DNA of 64,000 nt, taken from the NCBI GenBank assembly GCA_900318555.1, contig ONKX01000001.1, forward strand, positions 50,815-114,814, read 5' to 3'. The first letter of the stretch is position 1. The number at the start of each line of letters is the position of its first letter. The notes under the pieces were generated by a model. That model ran no database searches. It was not told the origin of the DNA and worked only from the letters and a program-made list of their open reading frames with translations. The translations under genes and the position numbers were made by a program. This DNA comes from an uncultured Prevotellaceae bacterium (lineage in GTDB: Bacteria; Bacteroidota; Bacteroidia; Bacteroidales; Bacteroidaceae). Positions 51,656-60,802 of this stretch are shown piece by piece.

Positions 51656-54025
51656 CTTTCCTCCTGTTCCATGACGAAGAACATCCCCGAGGGCGACCAG
51701 CTCTTCACTGGACTGAAGAAAATCACCTACAGCGACTACGTGCTCACCGACTCCGCAGGTGTTACAGCGGAGGTGGCGACGAAGAACTTCGCCCTGGCAC
51801 AGGAGGAGGTCGAGGCCGCACTGGCCACCGCACCCAACGGCGCCATCTTCGGCAGCAGCTACTACCGCATGCCGTTCTCCATGGGACTGTCCATCTGGAA
51901 CCATTACCACGACCGCGACACCAAGTTCGCAAAATGGATGACCAAGGCCTTCGGCAAGCAGCCCGTACTCATGTCGTGGGTCAATCCCGAACTGCGCGCA
52001 CAGGTCGCCGAGGGCGTGCTCCACAACCACGGCTATTTCAACGGATACGTCGGCTATAACGTCATCCAGCAGAAGAACCCCAAGACCGCCAAGATAGCCT
52101 ACGACGTACATCCCGGACGGCTCTACACCCTCGACAGCATAGGCTATTTCGGATTCCCTGCCGAGGCCGACAGCCTCATCCATGCCACGTCCGCCGAGGC
52201 CACGATTCATAAGGGCGACCCCTTTGTCGTCAGTCGCCTCGATGCCGAGCGTCAGCGCATCGGCAGCCTCCTGCGCAACAACGGCTACTACTACTATCAG
52301 CCCAGCTACGCCTCCTATCTCGCCGACACGTTCGTCGTCGACGGTCGCGCCCAGCTGCAGCTGCGCATGGCCAACGACGTCCCCGTCGAGGCCACCCATA
52401 AGTGGTACATCGGCCGCGTCACCATCAATATGAAGAAAAACTTCATGGAACAAGCCACCGACTCCGTTGTCGGCCGCTATTTCACCGTGCGCTATTCCGG
52501 CAAGAAGCCACCCATCCGCACCCGCGTGCTCATGGCCGACATGAAGCTGCGACCCCGCCAGCTCTACAGCTACGACAACTACCAGCAGTCCGTCGCCAAA
52601 ATCAACGCCATGGGACTCTTCTCCATGACCGACTTCACCTTTACGCCTCGCGACACGTCTCTCACCTCTAACCTCTCACCTCTCACCCCTCGTGCTGACA
52701 CCCTCGACCTCACGCTCAACTGCGTCTTCGACAAGCCCTGGGACTTCTATATCGAGACCAATTTCAACGCCCGCACCATCGGACGCATAGGCCCCGAGCT
52801 GCGCATGGGTGTCACACGCCGCAATGCCTTCCGAGGAGGCGAGAAAATCGACGTCAACGTCCACGGCTCCTACGAGTGGTCCACTAGTGGCGGATCCAAT
52901 ATGAACAACTACGACTACGGTGCCGACGCCTCCATCGAGTTCCCGCGCATCATCGCACCGTTCTTCGGAGGCAACCGCGTGCGTCGCGACAAGGACGGCC
53001 GCATCATCCGCCGACGCCGTTTCTACTCCACCCCCTCCACCATCGCCAAGGTATCTACCGACATCATCTACCGCCCCAGCTACTACAAGATGCACGTCAA
53101 CTCCGGCGAGTGGACCTACCGCTGGCAAACCTCCGCGCAGAGCCGCCACGAATTCTCGCCGCTCACCGTGAAGTATCAGTTCATGAACAGCCATACCGAC
53201 GCCTTCGACTCGCTGGTGCGCATCAACCCCTATCTGGCCGTCACCATGCAGGACTACTTCATCCCTGAGATGCGCTACACCTACACCTACACCTCGCCCG
53301 TCGAGCTGCTCAACCCCATCCGCTGGGAGACCACCCTCAGCGAGTCCGGCAACGTCGTGTCCCTATTCTACCTTCTCGCAGGCCACGACTGGAACGAGAA
53401 GGACAAAAAACTCTTCAAGAACCCCTACTCGCAGTTCCTGAAGCTTGAGACCGACTTCACCAAGACGTGGCGACTGAACAGCTCGTCGAACCTCGTGGGA
53501 CACATCAATGCGGGCTATATATGGACGTATGGCAACAGCGACTGGGTGCCCAACAGCGAGATGTTCTATGTGGGCGGTGCCAACAGCATCCGCGCCTTCT
53601 CCGTACGTGGCGTGGGTCCGGGAGCCGTGAGAAGTTTCGGCCAACATGCCTTCGACTACATTTTCCGCAACGGCTCTATCAAGTTCGTCAGCAATCTAGA
53701 ATACCGCTGCCAGCTCTTCGGCAACCTCCACGGCGCCCTCTTCCTCGATGCAGGCAACGTGTGGACGCCGCCCGGCGACCATTATGACGACCCGGACATG
53801 GAAGAGACCTTCTCGCCCGGCAACTTCCGGCTGAAGAACTTCTTCCGCGAACTCGCCCTCGGCACCGGCATCGGCATCCGCTACGACCTCGACTTCCTCA
53901 TCATCCGTCTCGACTGGGGTATCGGCCTCCACCTGCCCTACGAAACCAGCCGTTCCGGATACTTCAATGTCGATAGCTTCAGCCGCAACCAAACCCTCCA
54001 CTTCGCCATCGGCTATCCATTCTAA
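51566..54025 (+). CDS. tamL: TamL-like BamA/TamA-family outer-membrane lipoprotein
   Basis: 819 aa from ATG 51566; ATG 51596 (MGSKMAKVFLPFYLF) is an alternative. Lipobox LLSSC then SMTKNIPEGDQLFTG, the hallmark of the Bacteroidetes lipidated TamA analogue. POTRA-like domains occupy ~50-370. The BamA-type barrel contains MFYVGGANSIRAFSVRGVGPGAV (VRGF-like loop) and ends HFAIGYPF. It starts 20 bp after tamB; together they form the TAM analogue. The repeat LTSNLSPLTP (DNA 52655-52693) lies in a POTRA/barrel linker. Confidence 0.88.
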   Translation: MTNIYTKEKIMGSKMAKVFLPFYLFTFLLLLSSCSMTKNIPEGDQLFTGLKKITYSDYVLTDSAGVTAEVATKNFALAQEEVEAALATAPNGAIFGSSYYRMPFSMGLSIWNHYHDRDTKFAKWMTKAFGKQPVLMSWVNPELRAQVAEGVLHNHGYFNGYVGYNVIQQKNPKTAKIAYDVHPGRLYTLDSIGYFGFPAEADSLIHATSAEATIHKGDPFVVSRLDAERQRIGSLLRNNGYYYYQPSYASYLADTFVVDGRAQLQLRMANDVPVEATHKWYIGRVTINMKKNFMEQATDSVVGRYFTVRYSGKKPPIRTRVLMADMKLRPRQLYSYDNYQQSVAKINAMGLFSMTDFTFTPRDTSLTSNLSPLTPRADTLDLTLNCVFDKPWDFYIETNFNARTIGRIGPELRMGVTRRNAFRGGEKIDVNVHGSYEWSTSGGSNMNNYDYGADASIEFPRIIAPFFGGNRVRRDKDGRIIRRRRFYSTPSTIAKVSTDIIYRPSYYKMHVNSGEWTYRWQTSAQSRHEFSPLTVKYQFMNSHTDAFDSLVRINPYLAVTMQDYFIPEMRYTYTYTSPVELLNPIRWETTLSESGNVVSLFYLLAGHDWNEKDKKLFKNPYSQFLKLETDFTKTWRLNSSSNLVGHINAGYIWTYGNSDWVPNSEMFYVGGANSIRAFSVRGVGPGAVRSFGQHAFDYIFRNGSIKFVSNLEYRCQLFGNLHGALFLDAGNVWTPPGDHYDDPDMEETFSPGNFRLKNFFRELALGTGIGIRYDLDFLIIRLDWGIGLHLPYETSRSGYFNVDSFSRNQTLHFAIGYPF
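52657..52693. repeat. In-frame CTCTCACCTCTAAC microsatellite inside tamL
   Basis: CTCTCACCTCTAACCTCTCA-type repeat encoding SLTSNLSPLTP, in frame in the gene. Confidence 0.6.
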
Positions 54026-54026
54026 T

Positions 54027-54064
54027 GCGGAGTGTCCCCGTCAATCGGGGAAACGGCTTCCGCC
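54027..54064 (+). terminator. Hairpin after tamL
   Basis: GCGGA...TCCGC enclosing CCCCG/CGGGG, directly after the tamL stop. It lacks a T tract, so it may be a stabilising stem or Rho-assisted end. Confidence 0.4.
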
Positions 54065-54131
54065 AAAGGGGCTCTCTTAGGCAAAAACGCCCAGAAAAAG
54101 AGAAAAGAGAAAAAAGAGAAATCTTTCAGAA

Positions 54132-54190
54132 CGCCTTTATTTAGGGCTATTCCCAGAGACGAGATATAAAAAAGCAAATCCACGCCATGC
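54132..54190. repeat. 59-bp direct repeat, left copy
   Basis: Identical over 59 bp to 60502-60560 (begins CGCCTTTATTTAGGGCTATT). Just past the identical block, both copies complete a hairpin from TCCACG and CGTGGA, so each looks like a terminator-containing cassette end. Confidence 0.8.
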
Positions 54191-54284
54191 TTTATAACGT
54201 GGAATTTTTGGTGCATTTCCCGCGCTGTGAAGCGCGCAAGTCTATTTCTTGACTAACGTTTTCAGTTTATCAACGTAATAGTCG

Positions 54285-54727
54285 TTAATCCTGACCGGCA
54301 TCGTCATCGGGGTCGTAGCCACCACCTCCTGCGGAGTAGGCCACCACGTTGATGGTGTAACCCGAAGTGACGAGGCTGTTGTCCGACTTCTTCACCTTGA
54401 TGGTGTACGTGCCGATAGCAACACCATTTCCGTGTCGTTCGTAAAGGTGCCCGTCACTTTCGGCAGACGTCTGATGAGTGCCGCACCTGTCGACGAATTG
54501 GCAAACTCGCTCAGCGACGCCGTCGTCAGGTCCGTCGTCAGGTCCGCTGTCACGCGGACAGCCATCTGGTCCGTCGTCGGCTCCTCCCATGTCACCTCCG
54601 GCGGTGTCGTGTTACCACCACCGTTGTTGCCGTTGTCGTTGTTGTCGTCGCTGCTGCACGATGTCAGCAGCATCATTACGCCGCAAATCAACATAGCGGT
54701 CGACATCCATAAATTCTTTCTCATCAT
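54285..54727 (-). pseudogene. Frameshifted Ig-like lipoprotein gene
   Basis: Frame A starts at ATG 54727: signal with lipobox LLTSC and SSDDNNDNGNN, then PEVTWEEPTTDQMAVRVTAD to TFTNDTE. After about 54430 the sensible sequence continues in another frame (NGVAIGTYTIKVKKSDNSLV, ending DPDDDAGQD at stop 54285), whereas frame A runs into LLSARTPSR and stops at 54392. One base gained or lost separates them. The gene is either a recent pseudogene or a sequence error. It is last in the minus-strand surface operon. ACGACGGACCTG is duplicated nearby. Confidence 0.75.
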
Positions 54728-54752
54728 TCTTCTATCGTTTTCTATCGGCTTA

Positions 54753-54890
54753 TTAAAAAACTTCTTCCTCGTCCAAATCGAATCCCGGGGCGCCGCCAGG
54801 CTCTGGTGGGGGTGAAATTACCTGAAGAAGGGGTTGATGCTTTAACTCCACGACTACCATGTTTGGCTTTATATAATTATTCTTTTTCAT
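54753..54890 (-). CDS. 45-aa peptide of the MKK-x-Y-x-KP-x-M-x-VV type
   Basis: ATG 54890 to TAA 54753. MKKNNYIKPNMVVVELKHQP at the N-terminus, then VISPPPEPGGAPGFDLDEEE. It lies 12 bp after the BspA-like gene and 25 bp before the broken lipoprotein gene, all on one strand. Its N-terminus matches the 47-aa peptide at 60645-60788 (MKKAYNKPQMKVVKIQAMRM). No signal peptide. Short, with a conserved leader-like part and an acidic variable part. Function unknown; similar small frames are, to my recollection, common in Prevotella. Confidence 0.6.
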   Translation of the reverse strand: MKKNNYIKPNMVVVELKHQPLLQVISPPPEPGGAPGFDLDEEEVF

Positions 54891-54902
54891 AATCTTTGGC
54901 AG

Positions 54903-57900
54903 TTATTTAATGATGATTTTCTTTCCATTCTGTATATAGATGCCCTTATTGGGTTTGCCGCTCAGCTTGCGACCGTCCAGCGTGTACACACTATCGTTGT
55001 TCAACGTTCCACGTTCAGCGTTCAATGTCGTTATTCCCGTCTCGCCATCAAAGTCACCGTCACTGTCGAACATATCTGCAGGGAAGTCAGTCTCCTCACC
55101 TATTTCCACGCCATTTTCGGTCCGGATAAATTTCATTTGATAAATTTCAGAATCCAGAGGTTCCGAAGCTGAAAAATAGCCACGGAAAGGATAGATGTAC
55201 ATATAACTGTATTTCTCTGCTGAACATCTAAAGGTTCCGTTGGACTGAATGATATAGGCTTTCTCCTCCAACATCTCATTATTATTCATCCTCTTGAAAG
55301 TACCAACCCACAAACCGACGTCCTTGGTTCCGTCAATTTTTTTAACAGCCTGCGGTTCTTTCGGTGTGGGAACTATCGTGACATTTTTTGCACTGAGACT
55401 TAGAGAGCCCTTGCCAACTACAATCACGTATGGCTCACCAGCAATTAAGATGGGGAATTCGTTTGTGAACTGGAATACCTTGTTGTTCACATCCACCTCG
55501 TGGAGCTTATAAACCTTGACTTCCTCCAGCTGATTTTCAGGAATGGCCATGTCGAACGGCAGACAAACTGTGTGAGCCTTACTCTTCCACGTGCCATCAG
55601 ATTGTTGAACCCCAGATAGGATACGGTTGTATTCTACATTCTTGGCTTTGAAGTCACGAGGCGAATAGAAATCCTCGTCTTCTTTCAGCAACAGCTTCTG
55701 ACACTCGTCGCCTACCACCACGTTGACACCAACGCTGCCATTGTCTTTCGGCAAGAAAACCAGCGCCGTTTCCTTGACTTTGTAGAAGGGATTGCCATCC
55801 ATCTTTCGGTCAATATAAAGGTCATTCAGGCTCTCACACTGACTAAGGTCGATAGAGCGAATCTTGTCACCCACCTTCGCAAACACTTCGTCTTCAATGT
55901 CCACCACACTCATGGTGCGCTCCTCGCCACCAACCTTTGCCGTAACGGTCGAGGGAACCACGACGTCGCCACCCTCACCTTTATACTTGGTGACATAGAG
56001 CACATCGTTGCCCTCCTCGTCATACGCCATTTCATACTCGAAATTAGCATCACTGACATGCTCCAAGGTCAACTGGATTTTAGAAGTCTTCGTACCCTTT
56101 GCACGGAAGTAGGCACTGAAGGCCTCAACGGCCGTCTTGTTGTCATCGGTCATCACGTTCCACTGCGCATAGTCATCGGCATCCTTGAGGTAGAAATGGT
56201 TATCTTTTGCCGCATCCTTATCCACGGCATACATGGTGCCCGTAAACTCATAGTCGGTACCTAACGAAATGCTGCTGCCCGCATTGGGAAGGAGGACGGT
56301 CTCGTGAGTAGTGCCAAGCATCACGTCTTCTGAATTGACGAGCACGAAGTATGGCTTGAAGGCTTCTGTCTGATTGTCCTTCACCATTTCCATCTCAATC
56401 GTGGCAACACCATTCTCGTCGCTGGCCAGTTTGACGGGCTTGTAGACGGTGCAGTTGATAGGCAGCGTGGTCTGATAAGGCAAGAACAATGAGTACGCCT
56501 GGGCTTCGTAATTCGGTTCCTCTATCTGCGTGTAGCCGGTGATGATGGGCTGTCCGTCGTCACCGATGACGAGATTTCCGTTATCATCTGCCTTGAATTC
56601 AGGCACATCATAGACATCATTCGTATCCTTGGCATTCAGCGTGGCATCATATCTGATGCCCTGACGTGCCGTAATCGTCGTCTTGCCAATGGGCAGTTCT
56701 CCCTTCAGGACAGAACCTGTCAGGTTGCCGTCCACCCAGAGACGGCTGGTAGTGAATTTTGCAGTGCTGAGGAAAGATCCCGTGCCACTACTGAAGTCTG
56801 TCCACTTGATGGTCTTTTCATCACCCTCTGCTATCGACAAGCCGTTGATGCGGTCTATATCCATGTTTCTAGGACGCAGCGTCATGACATTGGCTTTCGG
56901 CTCGGGCAGTCTGTCCTCGAAGCAGGCAGGCAACGGATACTCATTAGGACAGTAAACCCAGTCAGACAGTCCCAAGATCCCTACACAACACATGGTCTCG
57001 TTCTGGGTGGACTTGAACTTGGCTTTATGGGTCTCGCCTTTCTCGTCTTTATACTCATAGTCCTTATTTTTATAGACACAATTGTCGTGAGTCAAATGTT
57101 CATAAACTGTCACACTCAGTTCGTGGGTAGTAAAGCTGTTGTTTACGACATATCTCTTGCAGCCTCCCGTAAAGGCGTCCTTACTACTGACACCACTAGT
57201 GCTTTTCAGTTCGCCTTCAATCACGGCAACGTTGTTGGCGGTGCCATTCTTCACATAGCCCAACAGACCGCTCAGGAAAGCGTCACTGTACGTTACATAT
57301 ACATTCGTGTTCATAACGACAGTCCGGTCAACATTGACCATCGAAGCTTTTCCTACCAGTCCGCCGCCGTGGCTGGCACCGAGAACTTCGCATTTCTCAA
57401 CCATCACGCTGTCTATCGTCGTATAGGAAGTACCCGACTCGTCCTCTACCGTCTCGGCGCAAAGCGCACCCGATACTTTTCCGTCGAAGGAGCCTCTCGT
57501 CAAGTTCAGGTTGACAATCCTGGCACCTTTCAAGTATCCGAAAAGGCCGGCAGAGCCGTACTTCACATTCAGCTTGCTAATGGTATGGCCCTGTCCGTCG
57601 AAGACACCCGTGAAGGCATGATCTTTTTCATCGCCGATGGACACGGTCCATGGGAAGTCCACATCCATGTCTATGTCAGCCTCCAGTACAACCTTCGTAA
57701 ATTTTATTCCGTTATTCACGGCGTCACGGAACCCTTTCAACTCGGCAACATTCGTAATGCGGAGCGTAGCACCGTGGCTGTCAGTAATGTATGCAAAGTT
57801 ACCCCAGCCCTCAGCCGTGGTCCACCCTATCTCAGGTTTAGTGAACTTGGAGTTTTTATAGGCCTCTATGGCTGCGTCTGGCACATGGAGGTCCGGGGTG

Positions 57901-58424
57901 TATTTCTCCACTTTTGTCGAACCGATGCCTTCGCTGTGGAATTTGAACACGTCATTATATTCCCACACTGGGGGAGTCGTGGCGTCACACTTCACCTTCT
58001 TCAGCGCTGGCAGGTCGATGAATGCTCCCGAACCGATAGACGTCAGCGTGGTGCACAGGTCTATCTCCTCCAGCGATTGACAGCCCTGGAAGGCGAACTC
58101 GCCCACACGCGTTACACCGTCGGGAAGATTGACGCTGGTAATCTTAGAACACAAGCGGAAAGCTATTCTGTTGATTTCCTTCACCTTGTAAGTCTTCTTG
58201 TCGTGGGTCACCTCTTTCGGAATAGTGACGCTACCCTGGCTATATTGCGAAATGCAGGCATTAAACCCAGAGCCCAGCTTACACTCGTCTGTTCCTGACA
58301 CCACGAACTCTGCAACCGTCTTCTTACCATTCACCAGAATGCTGTCAGTGAACTGCTGAGCCCATGCACCCATTGGCAAAAGGATGGCCAATATGAATAA
58401 TATCTTTTTCATTGTCATCTTCAT
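54903..58424 (-). CDS. BspA-like LRR and GLUG-repeat surface protein with C-terminal DGRK motif
   Basis: 1173 aa from ATG 58424 (58418 or 58412 possible). Signal peptide ending GAWAQQ. LRR_5/BspA repeats (~60-160; AFRLCSKITSVNLPDGVTRV, AFQGCQSLEEIDL). GLUG-like beta repeats (~240-400; FDGQGHTISKLNV, GLFGYLKGA, GGGLVGKAS). Further unknown beta domains and another LRR-like part (~850-900). Ends with YTLDGRKL and KGIYIQNGKK, preceded by a simple-repeat linker (TLNAERGTLNN). Likely a cell-surface adhesin or binding protein. 16 bp after the hydrolase gene and probably cotranscribed. Confidence 0.82.
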   Translation of the reverse strand: MKMTMKKILFILAILLPMGAWAQQFTDSILVNGKKTVAEFVVSGTDECKLGSGFNACISQYSQGSVTIPKEVTHDKKTYKVKEINRIAFRLCSKITSVNLPDGVTRVGEFAFQGCQSLEEIDLCTTLTSIGSGAFIDLPALKKVKCDATTPPVWEYNDVFKFHSEGIGSTKVEKYTPDLHVPDAAIEAYKNSKFTKPEIGWTTAEGWGNFAYITDSHGATLRITNVAELKGFRDAVNNGIKFTKVVLEADIDMDVDFPWTVSIGDEKDHAFTGVFDGQGHTISKLNVKYGSAGLFGYLKGARIVNLNLTRGSFDGKVSGALCAETVEDESGTSYTTIDSVMVEKCEVLGASHGGGLVGKASMVNVDRTVVMNTNVYVTYSDAFLSGLLGYVKNGTANNVAVIEGELKSTSGVSSKDAFTGGCKRYVVNNSFTTHELSVTVYEHLTHDNCVYKNKDYEYKDEKGETHKAKFKSTQNETMCCVGILGLSDWVYCPNEYPLPACFEDRLPEPKANVMTLRPRNMDIDRINGLSIAEGDEKTIKWTDFSSGTGSFLSTAKFTTSRLWVDGNLTGSVLKGELPIGKTTITARQGIRYDATLNAKDTNDVYDVPEFKADDNGNLVIGDDGQPIITGYTQIEEPNYEAQAYSLFLPYQTTLPINCTVYKPVKLASDENGVATIEMEMVKDNQTEAFKPYFVLVNSEDVMLGTTHETVLLPNAGSSISLGTDYEFTGTMYAVDKDAAKDNHFYLKDADDYAQWNVMTDDNKTAVEAFSAYFRAKGTKTSKIQLTLEHVSDANFEYEMAYDEEGNDVLYVTKYKGEGGDVVVPSTVTAKVGGEERTMSVVDIEDEVFAKVGDKIRSIDLSQCESLNDLYIDRKMDGNPFYKVKETALVFLPKDNGSVGVNVVVGDECQKLLLKEDEDFYSPRDFKAKNVEYNRILSGVQQSDGTWKSKAHTVCLPFDMAIPENQLEEVKVYKLHEVDVNNKVFQFTNEFPILIAGEPYVIVVGKGSLSLSAKNVTIVPTPKEPQAVKKIDGTKDVGLWVGTFKRMNNNEMLEEKAYIIQSNGTFRCSAEKYSYMYIYPFRGYFSASEPLDSEIYQMKFIRTENGVEIGEETDFPADMFDSDGDFDGETGITTLNAERGTLNNDSVYTLDGRKLSGKPNKGIYIQNGKKIIIK

Positions 58425-58440
58425 TTTCTTAAAAAACTCC

Positions 58441-60177
58441 TTACCATTCCTTAATAGCACCTTTCGTCTGTCCCTGATACGGTAGATCCACCAAAGCCTT
58501 TATGGCAAAGGTAATGCGCAGATTGTCATTGACGAGGATTTTCCCATTATCGTCGCCGGCAAAAAAGTCTTTTCCCGAGTCTACATGGTCATGTTTCAAA
58601 TTAGCCGTGTGCAGCACAGCCCAATCGCCCAACTTGGCCTTGGCACGTTCGGCATTGTCGTAAGGCACCGTCGTGTCGGCATTCGAGTGAAACAGCAGGA
58701 TGTGGTGTTTCGGCTCCCAGCCGTTGGTCAAGTCATTGCTGGCAAGAGCCATGTGCAGGTCTTCCATCACACCACGCTTTTCAGGAAGGGGAATACCCTC
58801 AGCCGTCTTGTACTTATCCTTGTATTTATCGTAGATATTCGTGAAGTAATCAAGGCACTCCTTGTTCATGATGTTGCGCATCTTGGCACTGCCGTTGGGT
58901 TCCAAAATGTCGCGAAAATACGTCTTGTCTCCGTTTTTACCATTATAATAACAGTCCTTAAACGCATTCTCTATGTCACCCGTCGTCTTTTTCTTCTGAC
59001 CAATCCAGTCCAGAATGCCAGTCTCTATAAACTTAGGGTTAAAGTAGTCTGCAGCCTTGTGCGCACGCATATAAGGATTGGTGTCTAACATGCCCTTGAC
59101 GATGAGCGGCAGCACGACAGGCATCGACATCGACTTGTCCTCCTTGTCACACTTCACGTAGTACATCAGTGTCGACATGGGGTCGTAAGGACCGTCGCCA
59201 CAGATAGACCCTGTCAGATGGAATTCATCGTCTATGTGGTTCTGCTCCATAAAACGCTGGGTAACCATGGCCACCGAGCCACCTTGCGAATAACCGCAGA
59301 CCACCGTCTTCCAGTCTTTCCTGAACTTCAAATGGATGTCTTTCAGTCCTGCGTCGTTGTGATAGGCATAATAGGCTGCACGTGCCGCGTCGGCAACCTG
59401 ACGGGCCGTAAGTTCCTGATACAGATATGGATGGGCGCGGTTTACTGTTACACCATAGCCCTCGTAGTCGGGCATGACTACAAAATTACGACGGCATTCG
59501 TCATATTTAATAATTCTCACAACATCTACAGTCGACTTGGCAACCCCCCAAAGGCCCAATGTTGCAGTATTTAACACAGTATTTAAAACAGCGCCCCCGA
59601 CCTTCACTCCCGTAGCCTTTTCTGTCGGTTTTCCCGCAGCCATCGAGAACAGTATACCCCAGTCGGTCGACTCCAATTTGGTGGTCTGGTTCGACGGACG
59701 CTCGGCATCGGAAGTAATGGTGATATGCGTACCGATCAGCATATTGTTCACTTCACTTGACAACTTGGGGTCTGGGGTTGCCGCAATGCCCGACAGTGTC
59801 ACCGTCTTGCCTTCGCTGTCTATCGATTCGTAGGTAAACTTAAACACGTAAAACGTCAAGTTAGCGAAGAAAGTATTCAGCGAACCCGTGAGTTTAGTGG
59901 CTGACAATGCTCTACGAGAAGGTCGTTCAGACTGGTAAATGTCCGCCCCTTCCGACTGCCATACCACATCAGGTACCGACTGATAGACGGTGTCTTGTCT
60001 GCCCGTCAGTGAGTCTTCCACCAGCACCTCGGCCGCATACAATGTACATTTGCCGACATCTGTCACCTTCACATTCTTCGGTGATGTCAGTTGTGGCAGG
60101 TCTCCCAATAAGTCCTGCGCACTGATGCTCATTGTCATTGTCAAGAGCATCGCTAAACTAAAAATCAGTCTTTTCAT
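58441..60177 (-). CDS. Secreted alpha/beta hydrolase (lipase/esterase-like)
   Basis: 578 aa from ATG 60177; the eight-codon longer frame would begin with TTG. Signal peptide to SISAQ. Nucleophile elbow GYSQGGSVAM (~293), acid in HSNADTTVPYD and the catalytic His in HDHVDSG near the C-terminus; PDYEGYGV is typical of secretory lipase-like hydrolases. Substrate unknown; an esterase or peptidase are alternatives. First gene of the surface operon. -7 box TAACTTTG at 60254-60261, with a GCACGC/GCGTGC hairpin at the expected transcript start. Confidence 0.82.
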   Translation of the reverse strand: MKRLIFSLAMLLTMTMSISAQDLLGDLPQLTSPKNVKVTDVGKCTLYAAEVLVEDSLTGRQDTVYQSVPDVVWQSEGADIYQSERPSRRALSATKLTGSLNTFFANLTFYVFKFTYESIDSEGKTVTLSGIAATPDPKLSSEVNNMLIGTHITITSDAERPSNQTTKLESTDWGILFSMAAGKPTEKATGVKVGGAVLNTVLNTATLGLWGVAKSTVDVVRIIKYDECRRNFVVMPDYEGYGVTVNRAHPYLYQELTARQVADAARAAYYAYHNDAGLKDIHLKFRKDWKTVVCGYSQGGSVAMVTQRFMEQNHIDDEFHLTGSICGDGPYDPMSTLMYYVKCDKEDKSMSMPVVLPLIVKGMLDTNPYMRAHKAADYFNPKFIETGILDWIGQKKKTTGDIENAFKDCYYNGKNGDKTYFRDILEPNGSAKMRNIMNKECLDYFTNIYDKYKDKYKTAEGIPLPEKRGVMEDLHMALASNDLTNGWEPKHHILLFHSNADTTVPYDNAERAKAKLGDWAVLHTANLKHDHVDSGKDFFAGDDNGKILVNDNLRITFAIKALVDLPYQGQTKGAIKEW

Positions 60178-60201
60178 TCTTCGGTATATTTTCTTTTTCA
60201 A

Positions 60202-60501
60202 ATCACTTCTATCTTTCGGCCGAGCGCTAGCAGCCTCGCACGCTTACAGCGTGCAAAGTTACGGTTTTATTTTTGAATTTTGGGGAATTTTATGCAGAAA
60301 TCTTTTTAAAATCTCCGTAATCCTTTACATATATCATGTCACAATCCGCCACAAATGCTAAAAAACAATAAAAAACCGCCCAACATTGGCAAATTATCCT
60401 CACAAAACGGGATATCGTATAAATAAAACGAACCATCCTTCCCCTCTCCGTCGCTCACGCCCGCGATTGACCGATTGACCAAATTGACCGATTCTTCGCA
60501 G
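60202..60501. other. Intergenic region before the hydrolase
   Basis: Holds the hydrolase promoter (TAACTTTG, 60254-60261), the GCACGC hairpin (60238-60254), A/T-rich DNA, and a GATTGACC/AATTGACC tandem repeat near 60466-60494. No gene. Confidence 0.45.
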
Positions 60502-60560
60502 CGCCTTTATTTAGGGCTATTCCCAGAGACGAGATATAAAAAAGCAAATCCACGCCATGC
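60502..60560. repeat. 59-bp direct repeat, right copy
   Basis: Identical to 54132-54190, 6,370 bp away and in the same orientation. The flanking CGTGGA again completes a hairpin with TCCACG. Confidence 0.8.
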
Positions 60561-60644
60561 AATATGACGTGGATTTTGGGTTAATTTTCCGTATTTTCGA
60601 GCAGAAAACCGCTTTCGAACGGGCTTATTACCACTGCTCGAGGG

Positions 60645-60788
60645 CTACCAGTCGATGTCACTGTACTCCGGGGCGAACTGGCCATTGCCGCCTAACTCAT
60701 CATGTGCATTGGGATTACTTCCCGCCAACATCCGCATAGCCTGTATCTTCACAACCTTCATCTGGGGCTTGTTATATGCTTTCTTCAT
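60645..60788 (-). CDS. 47-aa peptide of the MKK-x-Y-x-KP-x-M-x-VV type
   Basis: ATG 60788 to TAG 60645. MKKAYNKPQMKVVKIQAMRM, then LAGSNPNAHDELGGNGQFAP and a YSDIDW end. It lies 14 bp after the stop of the choice-of-anchor/FN3 protein gene. Same leader-like N-terminus and same position after a DGRK-motif protein as the 45-aa peptide at 54753-54890. No signal peptide. Function unknown. Confidence 0.6.
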   Translation of the reverse strand: MKKAYNKPQMKVVKIQAMRMLAGSNPNAHDELGGNGQFAPEYSDIDW

Positions 60789-60802
60789 AGCTTTGTCCTC
60801 CT

